Shown here: piece after piece, positions 53,301 through 60,749 of the stretch
How the letters are laid out: each line of letters starts with the position of its first letter
How positions within the stretch are numbered: position 1 is the first letter of the stretch
From: an uncultured Bacteroides sp.
GTDB taxonomy: Bacteria; Bacteroidota; Bacteroidia; Bacteroidales; Bacteroidaceae
DNA length: 64,000 bases
Direction of reading: 5' to 3'
NCBI GenBank assembly: GCA_948847595.1
Contig: CAQOGY010000007.1
Location: forward strand, 124,001 to 188,000
Made by a program: the position numbers and the translations under genes
The notes under the pieces: model-generated
What the model was told of the DNA's origin: nothing
The model's input: only the letters and a program-made list of their open reading frames with translations
Databases searched by the model: none

Positions 53301-53666
53301 GGAAATGGAGTTGGTTACTTTGGTACGCAACTGCTTTCCGCCATAACCAGTCACAACTACTTCATCCAGCATCTCCGAATCCTCTTTCAATTGAACTCGA
53401 ACCGAAGTTTTTCCTTTGAGTTCGATGGTCTGCATCTGATATCCGACGTACGAAATTTTAATTTTTCCGTTCGGATTCATGTTTAATGTAAATTTACCGT
53501 CAAGGTCGGTAATAGTACCATTTGTAGTACCTACTTCGATTACACTCGCACCAATGATCGGCTCACCAGTGGCATCCGTCACCAACCCGCTAATAGATTT
53601 TGTTTGTGCCACAACTCCTATAGAGCTGAATAAGCACAACATCAGCAAAAGGATGTTTTTCTTCAT
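50340..53666 (-). CDS. SusC/RagA TonB-dependent transporter (third pair, phase-variable)
   Basis: An 1108-residue outer membrane transporter. A signal peptide (ending VVAQ) is followed by a carboxypeptidase-regulatory-like domain ([23 protein letters not shown]), the TonB box ([10 protein letters not shown]), the plug with [34 protein letters not shown], and a barrel ending FGINVSF. There is no STN domain, sigma factor or hybrid regulator. No promoter facing it is visible; instead the upstream 15-bp inverted sites flank an outward-pointing promoter, so transcription should depend on DNA inversion. Confidence 0.94.
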   Translation of the reverse strand: [1108 protein letters not shown]

Positions 53667-53715
53667 TAGTATTACTTTTTAGTTAATAAATAAGGGTTAA
53701 TTAAATATTTGCATA

Positions 53716-53730
53716 AGTTCAATAAGAACT
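53716..53730 (+). repeat. left inversion site of an invertible promoter
   Basis: AGTTCAATAAGAACT, the exact reverse complement of the site at 54035-54049. Read on the minus strand it fits the consensus AGTYYYN4GDACT reported for the Tsr0667 tyrosine recombinase of B. fragilis. Confidence 0.85.
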
Positions 53731-53921
53731 AATGCTTTTGTAATACCATGGATTGTCAGAGTGAATCAGGACTTGGGATTTTGAAAACACCGAAATATGA
53801 ATTTAAAACCCGACTCTTTTGCTACCCGACCGGAGAAGCCGGATGCTTTCTTGTACACGTTTTATATAAGGTGTATTTTTGTATATGTATTATTCATATA
53901 GAAAATATTTTTATTAAATCT

Positions 53922-53953
53922 TTTGGTATTAATAAATAATATACATATATTTG
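53922..53953 (+). promoter_or_regulatory. strong promoter inside the invertible segment, pointing right
   Basis: TTTG (53922-53925), a 20-base spacer and TATATTTG (53946-53953) match both Bacteroidales elements. Transcription would begin near 53960 and run over the right inversion site towards the Wadjet genes; I see no terminator before 54445. Confidence 0.75.
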
Positions 53954-54034
53954 CCCCGATTTAGAATAGGAACTATAAATGTATACGGGTTATAGCCTAT
54001 GAAACGAAATGAATATAAAAGGAATAATAAACTA

Positions 54035-54049
54035 AGTTCTTATTGAACT
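54035..54049 (+). repeat. right inversion site of the invertible promoter
   Basis: AGTTCTTATTGAACT fits AGTYYYN4GDACT at every position and is the inverted copy of 53716-53730. Confidence 0.85.
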
Positions 54050-54358
54050 CATCCATTCTATATAAATCACTATACATTTATTTGAAATATATCACTTGTG
54101 AAGAAGCATCTACACTTATCAAATCTTACATTAATTCAATATGATAAGTGAAGATAGTACAGATAAGGCCGATTATTGGTATGGTAACAGATATTGCTGC
54201 CGAAATAGCCGTTGATAGGGATGTTGTAGAAGTGGGTACCACAAAAGATACAACTACTCTGATGCTTTTTGGGTTCAAATATCTGTCATCCTAACTACTG
54301 ATTCGCATAAATAATAAAAATCTTAACAGTTAAATTAGGTTTGTTATTTCATTTGTAT
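54050..54358. other. leader region between the invertible segment and the defence operon
   Basis: About 310 AT-rich bases. A 9-base inverted repeat CACTTATCA/TGATAAGTG (54113-54121, 54142-54150) could form a hairpin or operator. A GTG-started 48-codon frame (54148-54294) has fairly protein-like composition (RPIIGMVTDIAAEIAVDRDV, ending FGFKYLSS) and may be a small gene or gene remnant. Neither resembles a known family. Confidence 0.4.
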
Positions 54359-54366
54359 TATTTTTG
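54359..54366 (+). promoter_or_regulatory. -7 box of the Wadjet operon
   Basis: TATTTTTG, 79 bases before the jetA start. The -33 element at the expected distance is poor (TTAG), so this promoter may be weak. Confidence 0.5.
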
Positions 54367-54444
54367 TAAGGCTTTGTTTTTTGCAAAGTTCTTAGCAATA
54401 GAGATCTATTGAAGAAGTAATCGTTATTAAAAGACAAAACTAAT

Positions 54445-55641
54445 ATGAGCACTTTTCGTTCCATAGAAGAACTGGTCAAAAGTCTCGACCGGGAGAAAGA
54501 ACTCCTGAAAGAAATGTTTTCAAAGCGGAAGTCTCTTTCGTTCCGCTATGATTATGCACTTGAAATGACCGAGTACAAAGAAGAGCGCATCCGCTATTTG
54601 ATAGACTACGGAGTGATCCGGGATACCGGCGATTTTCTCGAAATGGAAGACATCTATCTGAAGTTCTTTGAAGATGTGCTCGAAGTAAATGAAGAAATCA
54701 ATGTCTCTTTCGTACAGGATTACCTGACACGGCTGAATGAAAACATTGATTATTACTTGAAGGAAAATAACGAACAGCGCAAGTACAACTATCAACGGGA
54801 AGTGAAACGCTGCCTGAAAAATATAGCTCTGACTACCGTCCGTAACGTGATGGACTTGAAGCGGAATATGGATAACACCTATAAGAACGAACCTAATTAC
54901 AAGATAAAGAAAACCAAACTCGTCCGGCTTGACGAGAAACGGAACAATATAGCCTTGTTGATTCGTAAAAGCGAGGAATTGATAGACTATGGACAGCCTA
55001 CTTTCTTTCGGGTGGCGATGGATGTGCAGATGCGTAATGTGGTGAGTGACGTAAAACTCCAGTTGAATGACTCATACCATAACCTGATTGAAATCCAAAA
55101 ACAAATCATCCATTATCTGAACCTGATAGATTATCAGAACCGTATCTTTGAAAAAGTAAAGAAACTGAAGTACCTGAAAGACCAGTTCCTGTTGGAAGAA
55201 CATACAAGCATCCGTTCTGTCGCCGCGCAAAAGAACCCTGTTTGGATGGAGCCGCAGGTCGGCTATCGTATCAAACTTTCCATTGATAATCTACGGACTT
55301 CCGACGAGGCTTTTCAGATATTGAAGAGACTTGTCGCCCGACAGAAAAATTCTCCGAAAGGAATGAAACAACTGGCAGATGCTATTCCGGAAGGATATCT
55401 GGATGGGCAGTCGCAAATGATAGATACCGTAAACCTGCAGGAAGTGCATAATTCATTTATGGCATCCAGCACCCATCTGTTCTCTTTTGTGATGAACTAT
55501 CGCTACCGGAAAGAGGTGACACGTGGAGAGAAATTAATCTTTTTCTGCCAACTGGCATCACAGTATGCCGACGAACTTCGCTTTACGGATACTTATGAAA
55601 TCTCCGACGAAGTGGAATACCCTATCATATATGCCAAATGA
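54445..55641 (+). CDS. jetA: Wadjet JetA-like (MksF/kleisin-type) subunit
   Basis: A 398-residue helical, highly charged protein, first gene of a four-gene SMC-type defence operon. Position and size match JetA/MksF, the kleisin that bridges the SMC heads in Wadjet plasmid-defence complexes. The N-terminus looks like a winged-helix region (KRKSLSFRYDYALEMTEYKEERIRYLIDYGVIRDTGDFLEMEDIYLKFFEDVLEVNEE), followed by long helices and a C-terminal domain. The assignment rests mainly on gene order with the clear JetC and JetD; the sequence itself is divergent. The next gene starts 23 bases downstream. Confidence 0.75.
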   Translation: MSTFRSIEELVKSLDREKELLKEMFSKRKSLSFRYDYALEMTEYKEERIRYLIDYGVIRDTGDFLEMEDIYLKFFEDVLEVNEEINVSFVQDYLTRLNENIDYYLKENNEQRKYNYQREVKRCLKNIALTTVRNVMDLKRNMDNTYKNEPNYKIKKTKLVRLDEKRNNIALLIRKSEELIDYGQPTFFRVAMDVQMRNVVSDVKLQLNDSYHNLIEIQKQIIHYLNLIDYQNRIFEKVKKLKYLKDQFLLEEHTSIRSVAAQKNPVWMEPQVGYRIKLSIDNLRTSDEAFQILKRLVARQKNSPKGMKQLADAIPEGYLDGQSQMIDTVNLQEVHNSFMASSTHLFSFVMNYRYRKEVTRGEKLIFFCQLASQYADELRFTDTYEISDEVEYPIIYAK

Positions 55642-55664
55642 CGTATGCTGAATACTAAAAACAG

Positions 55665-56222
55665 ATGACCATGAAATACACTGAAGAGATATTTAATATA
55701 CTTAGCAAAGGGGGATTCATTTCTTCCAACAGTGTCTCTACCCAAGTAAAACGCTTGTATGATGCCATTGAGGAAGATTTACCCGATTATTATGATTATT
55801 ACAAAGGTATCGGCTTCTATCTGGAAGGCGGTGACGGTTATTACTACTTTACTCGCAAGGAATCGAAAGTCGATTTGGAACGTAAACTGGAGGCGATTCA
55901 GAAGTGGATTGATTACCTGAGTTTCCTGAAAACCTATCATTCGGCATTCGGCCCGGGATTCCTGTTCCGTGCCGCCGATATTGAGATTCAGATAGGATGC
56001 GATATCGAACTGAAAGAAAAGGCAACCAAACTGTTTTCGGATAAGAAGAAATATGATGAAGTAGTCGGCAAACTGCTGAAAGAACTGGAGAGCATAGGAC
56101 TGATAGAGAAAGAAAACGAACTCGACGGGACATATAAAGTTTTGTCGGCTTTCCATTATATGGAAGACTTGGTTGATTGTATCACAATTTCAGAGGAGGT
56201 GCAAGATGAGATACCTGAATAA
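55665..56222 (+). CDS. jetB: Wadjet JetB-like (MksE/kite-type) subunit
   Basis: A 185-residue protein in the JetB/MksE position. Kite subunits are small tandem winged-helix proteins that bind the kleisin; the sequence shows two such blocks (TEEIFNILSKGGFISSNSVSTQVKRLYDAIEED and a C-terminal LLKELESIGLIEKENELDGTYKVLSAFHYMEDLVDCI). The start is 55665, or 55671 at the second ATG. Its 3' end overlaps jetC by 17 bases in another frame, and the AGAGGAGGT serving jetC lies within it. Confidence 0.75.
   Translation: MTMKYTEEIFNILSKGGFISSNSVSTQVKRLYDAIEEDLPDYYDYYKGIGFYLEGGDGYYYFTRKESKVDLERKLEAIQKWIDYLSFLKTYHSAFGPGFLFRAADIEIQIGCDIELKEKATKLFSDKKKYDEVVGKLLKELESIGLIEKENELDGTYKVLSAFHYMEDLVDCITISEEVQDEIPE
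56191..56200 (+). promoter_or_regulatory. strong Shine-Dalgarno sequence of jetC
   Basis: AGAGGAGGT, 6 bases before the ATG at 56206 and inside the jetB coding frame. Such a full anti-16S match is rare in Bacteroides; it fixes the jetC start over an upstream ATG at 56173. Confidence 0.7.
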
Positions 56223-59200
56223 GATTATTTTTCTGAACAGTGCCCATATTCCTTATGCGGAAGTGAAATTGGATGGCAACGTACATTTTATAGGTACGCA
56301 AGGTGTCGGTAAGAGTACGCTGCTTCGTGCCATCCTTTTCTTTTATAATGCTGACAAGCTAAGACTGGGCATTCCGAAGGAGAAGAAAAGTTTCGATGCT
56401 TTTTACTTCCCGTACGCCAATTCTTACATAGTCTATGAAGTGATGCGTGAGAATGCCGCTTACTGTGTGGTGGCTGCCAAATCTCAGGGACGTGTATTTT
56501 TCCGTTTTATTGATGCGCCATTCCAACAGGATTGGTTCATTGACGAACACAATGTAGTACATTCCGAATGGGGACGTATCCGCGAACACATCGGTGCGAA
56601 GATTCAGATTACTGCACAGGTGACTAGCTATGAAATGTATCGGGACATCATTTTCGGTAATAACCGTAAGCATGAAATGATACCCTACCGCAAGTTTGCC
56701 ATTGTGGAAAGTGCAAAATATCAGAATATTCCCCGTACCATACAGAACGTCTTTTTAAATTCCAAATTGGATGCCGATTTTATAAAAGATACCATTATCC
56801 GTTCGATGAGTGATGAGGATATCTCTGTCGATTTAGACTTCTATCGTAGCCAGATAAAGGAATTCGAGCAGGAATACAGGGACGTGATGCTTTGGTTTAC
56901 AAAGAATAAGAATGGAGAAGTGCCTGTCCGGAAGATGGCGGAGAAAGTAATGAATGCCTATCGTGACTTGATTTATACCCAAAAGCAGATTGCTGAAGGG
57001 CGTGCGGAACTTAACTTTGCGGAGAAACGGGCTTTGCATGAGATTCCGCTGGTGAAGGAAGAACTGGCTAAAGCGGAGACGGAACGTGAACGGTTGCTGC
57101 GGCTTATGGGTGAACTGCAACAAAAGTACACCAAAGAGCGTGATGGCTTGATTACGGAGATAGGTGTAATAAACGACTTACTCAAAAAGATACGTGAGAA
57201 ACGTCTGCATTACGAGCAGATGCAGATTGAAGAAATCATCAAACGGGTATCTTGCGAAGAACTGTTGATTCAGGAACTGGAACAAGTCCGGAGTATGAAA
57301 TCGGAACTGACAAGGGCTTATGAGGATGTATTGAGTAAGTACCGGTTGCTGTTTGAGAAACTGGAAACAGATTTCCATACTTTTGAGAATAGTCAGCAGG
57401 CATGGATAAATGTCCGGAATGCGGAGATTGGCGGCAAGCAGGAGGAATTGATGCAACAACTTCGTGTGGAAGAGGAAAAAGTAAGGACGACACAAGAAGA
57501 GAAAGTACAGACGGTGGATAATCGTATCCGGCAGTTGCGCGATGAACAGGCACAGTGTAACCTGAAACTTCAAAAGGTGAAATACGAGCATCCCCACCAA
57601 AAGGAAATGTCCGATTGTGAAGACGGCATCAACGAACTGCGCAAAAAGGACAAGGAACTGGAACTTGGCATCCGTCAGCAGCAAGGAGAAATAAAGCAGT
57701 TGAGACAGGAGTGTGAATGGAAAGTGAAAGAATTGAAATGGGAATTTCAGGCAAAGATGGAGTCTGTCCGCAAAGAGCGGAGCGCGATTGAAGAACAGTT
57801 GCAAACATTGGATGCCCTGATTGAGAAACGAAAAGGTTCGTTGTGCGAGTGGCTGGAGAAGAACAAACCGGATTGGCAGGAGACGATAGGCAAGGTGGCG
57901 GATGAGGAACTGGTGTTGTACAACAATGAACTGCAACCTCAATTAGTGAATAAGGAGTCTACTATGTTCGGCGTTTCACTTAATCTGGCAGCTATCGAGC
58001 GTCCTGTCCGCACTCCCGAAGAAATGAAACAGGAACGTGACAGACAACAAGCAGCCCGGCAACTTTGTACCGACCGTCTCACTCGACTGACGGAAGAAGA
58101 GTGGGAAGCAGTTTCTTCTTTGGAGAAGAAGTATTCGAAGCAAATACATGGTATTCTGGAAGAACAACATCTGATGGAAGCCGAGCGAATGCAGATTCCT
58201 GCAAAATTGAAGAATTTGCAGGCTGATTACGCCTCATGGAAGACAAAGGAAGAGGAGTGGAAAAGAGGATGTACTGAAGAATTGAAGGCACAACTGGATG
58301 AAATCGGACACCGTCTCTATGTGGCGGAAGGAGAGAAGCAGAAGTATTTGGATGAACGGGAAAAACTGTTGAAAGCCTGCCGGAAAGTGTATAATGACAG
58401 CAGGACGGAACTCCGAAAGGAACTGGAGGAGTTTGTTGCCGGCGTTCAGCAAGAGGTAGACCGGATGAAACAACAGACTGCGGAGCGGGAAAAGGAGCTG
58501 AAACAGGCACAGGAGAATGAACTGAATGGAAAGGGGGCTGATACGGTCACTATCCGTAAGTATGACGACAGGCTTGCCGAAATAAATAAAGAATTGGAAT
58601 TTATCAGCAAATCCCGTCCGCAAGTTCTTTATTATGAAAGAGACAAGGCGGAACTGTTTGATAAGGAACCTGCTACACGAAGCCGGAAGAAAGAACTGGA
58701 TGCGAAGCTGATTGCATTGAACGAACGTTTCGCTCTGAAGAAGGAGAAGTTGCAGCTTCAGAAAAAAGGGGCGGACGAGCATCTCGACCGGATTGGCAAG
58801 GAATTGCATCTGCTGGAGGACGGATTGAAAAAAGTGGATATGTTCCGGAAAGATGAAACTTTCTGTCCGCCTTCTGTGACGGAAATAGGAGAGAAGCCTA
58901 CCCGGAAAAGTTGCGATGTTATAGTGGAAGAATTGAAGTCTCTCATCGTATCCACCATCAAAAAAACAGACGAATTCAAGAAAGCGGTGACGCAGTTCAA
59001 TGGAAACTTCTCGTCAAAAAACACGTTCCATTTCCGTACGGAACTGGTTGGAGAACAGGATTACTATGATTTCGCTTCCAATCTGTGCGAGTTTGTGGAT
59101 AATGATAAGATTTCCGATTATCAGAAACATATCAGTGAACGGTATACGGATATAATCCGCCGGATTTCGCAGGAAGTGGGAGGACTGACCCGTAATGAAA

Positions 59201-59874
59201 GCGAGATACACAGAACCATAAAGGATATCAACGATGATTTTGTCAAGCGGAATTTTGCCGGAGTAATCAAGGAAATAGCACTTCGTCCGCTTCAGAGCAG
59301 CGATAAACTGATGCAGTTATTGCTGGAAATTAAGAGGTTTTGTGATGAGAACCAATATAATATGGGAAAGGTTGACTTGTTCTCGCAGGCTTCCCGTGAA
59401 GATGTCAATGCAACGGCTGTCCGGCATTTGCTGTCGTTTATGAAATTCCTGCTCGACGAGCCGGGACGCAGACGGTTAGCGCTTGCCGATACATTCAAAC
59501 TGGAGTTCCGCGTGAAAGAGAATGATAACGACACGGGATGGGTAGAGAAGATTGCCAACGTAGGTTCTGACGGCACGGACATTCTGGTGAAAGCAATGGT
59601 CAATATCATGCTGATTAATGTGTTCAAGGAAAAGGCGTCGCGTAAGTTCGGTGACTTTAAAATCCATTGCATGATGGATGAAATAGGCAAGTTACATCCC
59701 AACAATGTGAAAGGCATTCTGGATTTTGCCAATTGCCGGAATATATTGTTGGTAAACAGTTCTCCCACTACTTATAATGTGGAGGACTATCGATATACCT
59801 ATTTGCTGAGTAAGGACGGGCGGTCAAATACACAGGTTGTCCCATTGTTGACCTATAATAAGATAGAAAAATGA
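56206..59874 (+). CDS. jetC: Wadjet JetC-like SMC ATPase (MksB type)
   Basis: A 1222-residue SMC-like ATPase, the motor of the complex. Walker A is G30-TQGVG-K36-S37, with ILFFYNADKLRLGIPKEKKSFDAFYFPYANSYIVYE following as in MukB/MksB proteins. Two long coiled-coil arms (about 250-480 and 600-880) flank a hinge. The C-terminal head has a signature-like NVGSDGTDILVKAM and Walker B IHCMMDEIGKL. In characterised Wadjet systems this motor extrudes circular plasmid DNA until JetD cuts it. The stop overlaps the jetD start as ATGA (59871-59874). Confidence 0.9.
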   Translation: MRYLNKIIFLNSAHIPYAEVKLDGNVHFIGTQGVGKSTLLRAILFFYNADKLRLGIPKEKKSFDAFYFPYANSYIVYEVMRENAAYCVVAAKSQGRVFFRFIDAPFQQDWFIDEHNVVHSEWGRIREHIGAKIQITAQVTSYEMYRDIIFGNNRKHEMIPYRKFAIVESAKYQNIPRTIQNVFLNSKLDADFIKDTIIRSMSDEDISVDLDFYRSQIKEFEQEYRDVMLWFTKNKNGEVPVRKMAEKVMNAYRDLIYTQKQIAEGRAELNFAEKRALHEIPLVKEELAKAETERERLLRLMGELQQKYTKERDGLITEIGVINDLLKKIREKRLHYEQMQIEEIIKRVSCEELLIQELEQVRSMKSELTRAYEDVLSKYRLLFEKLETDFHTFENSQQAWINVRNAEIGGKQEELMQQLRVEEEKVRTTQEEKVQTVDNRIRQLRDEQAQCNLKLQKVKYEHPHQKEMSDCEDGINELRKKDKELELGIRQQQGEIKQLRQECEWKVKELKWEFQAKMESVRKERSAIEEQLQTLDALIEKRKGSLCEWLEKNKPDWQETIGKVADEELVLYNNELQPQLVNKESTMFGVSLNLAAIERPVRTPEEMKQERDRQQAARQLCTDRLTRLTEEEWEAVSSLEKKYSKQIHGILEEQHLMEAERMQIPAKLKNLQADYASWKTKEEEWKRGCTEELKAQLDEIGHRLYVAEGEKQKYLDEREKLLKACRKVYNDSRTELRKELEEFVAGVQQEVDRMKQQTAEREKELKQAQENELNGKGADTVTIRKYDDRLAEINKELEFISKSRPQVLYYERDKAELFDKEPATRSRKKELDAKLIALNERFALKKEKLQLQKKGADEHLDRIGKELHLLEDGLKKVDMFRKDETFCPPSVTEIGEKPTRKSCDVIVEELKSLIVSTIKKTDEFKKAVTQFNGNFSSKNTFHFRTELVGEQDYYDFASNLCEFVDNDKISDYQKHISERYTDIIRRISQEVGGLTRNESEIHRTIKDINDDFVKRNFAGVIKEIALRPLQSSDKLMQLLLEIKRFCDENQYNMGKVDLFSQASREDVNATAVRHLLSFMKFLLDEPGRRRLALADTFKLEFRVKENDNDTGWVEKIANVGSDGTDILVKAMVNIMLINVFKEKASRKFGDFKIHCMMDEIGKLHPNNVKGILDFANCRNILLVNSSPTTYNVEDYRYTYLLSKDGRSNTQVVPLLTYNKIEK

Positions 59875-60749
59875 GTGGTAGTTTATTTACATTGGCAATG
59901 GCGAGACAGATCCTGAAAATGCTGGGCGGTGAGCTCGTACCTTACACAAAGTTTGCTGGACTGATAGCGAATAGATTAATGGATGAGGGAATCATCACTA
60001 TTGTTCCCCGAGGGAGTATGCGTAGTTTTCGTATGATTGACCCGGAAGGTTGCCGTATTTATCTTGCTCAGCATTATACTTCCGGCATGGAACTGGAAGA
60101 TTGGATTGAGATGAAAAGCTGTCCGGATGAAGTGTCACGTTCGGAACAAGTGGCGAAGGCGGGGGACTCTAAACTGAGATATACCCGTACGTTCAAAGGT
60201 TTTCTTCTCAATTGTTATGAGCCTATAGAAGCAACTCTTCATGATGAACCATGTGTGCTTTCTCCCTTGCAAGGCACTTCCATCTTCATGCAGGATTACG
60301 AAGATTTCCGTATTCCTGAAGATGTTGTAGTAGTGGGTATAGAGAATGGAGAGAATTTCCAGCATATCCGTGCCCAAAAGTATTTGTTTGAAGGAATGAA
60401 AGTTCTTTTCGTATCCCGTTACCCGCAATCGAAGGATTTGTGTAATTGGCTAAAGATAATCCCCAACCGCTATATTCATTTCGGAGACATCGATTTGGCT
60501 GGCATTTCTATCTTTTTAAATGAATTCTATGTAAATTTGGGCAATCGTTCGGAATTTTTCATTCCTGCGGATGTGGAGAAACGCCTAAAGGACGGAAATC
60601 GGCAGCTTTATGATAATCAGTATTTGCGCTATAGGGCTATGTTGGTTTCTGACGAACGTTTAAGACCATTGGTGGCGATGATTCATAAATATGGGAAGGC
60701 GTATGAACAAGAAGGATATATAAAGTATTTCAAAAATGAGGATAGTTAA
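59871..60749 (+). CDS. jetD: Wadjet JetD-like Toprim nuclease subunit
   Basis: A 292-residue protein with a C-terminal Toprim nuclease core: E158 in VVVVGIENGENF and the D206-x-D208 pair in YIHFGDIDLAGISIF. The N-terminal half looks like a DNA-binding winged-helix domain. JetD is the endonuclease that cuts plasmid DNA when the SMC complex stalls. It overlaps jetC by four bases. Its 3' end overlaps the next gene by 14 bases, which ties that gene to the operon. Confidence 0.87.
   Translation: MSGSLFTLAMARQILKMLGGELVPYTKFAGLIANRLMDEGIITIVPRGSMRSFRMIDPEGCRIYLAQHYTSGMELEDWIEMKSCPDEVSRSEQVAKAGDSKLRYTRTFKGFLLNCYEPIEATLHDEPCVLSPLQGTSIFMQDYEDFRIPEDVVVVGIENGENFQHIRAQKYLFEGMKVLFVSRYPQSKDLCNWLKIIPNRYIHFGDIDLAGISIFLNEFYVNLGNRSEFFIPADVEKRLKDGNRQLYDNQYLRYRAMLVSDERLRPLVAMIHKYGKAYEQEGYIKYFKNEDS

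Larger units (their letters stand above)
53716..54049. promoter_or_regulatory. invertible promoter segment upstream of the third susC
   Basis: A 334-base segment bounded by identical 15-bp sites in inverted orientation. It contains one strong promoter (53922-53953) on the plus strand, pointing away from susC, and no TAnnTTTG box on the minus strand. Inversion would place the -7 box at 53812-53819 on the minus strand, about 145 bases upstream of the susC start, a normal leader length. The order given here is therefore the OFF state for susCD. The recombinase is not encoded in this window. The 62-codon open frame inside (53748-53939) has no supporting evidence. Confidence 0.8.

Noticed and set aside
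53748..53939. 62-codon plus-strand frame inside the invertible segment
   Set aside because: No promoter in front of it, no family resemblance, and the strong promoter lies at its 3' end. Best explained as chance within a regulatory segment.
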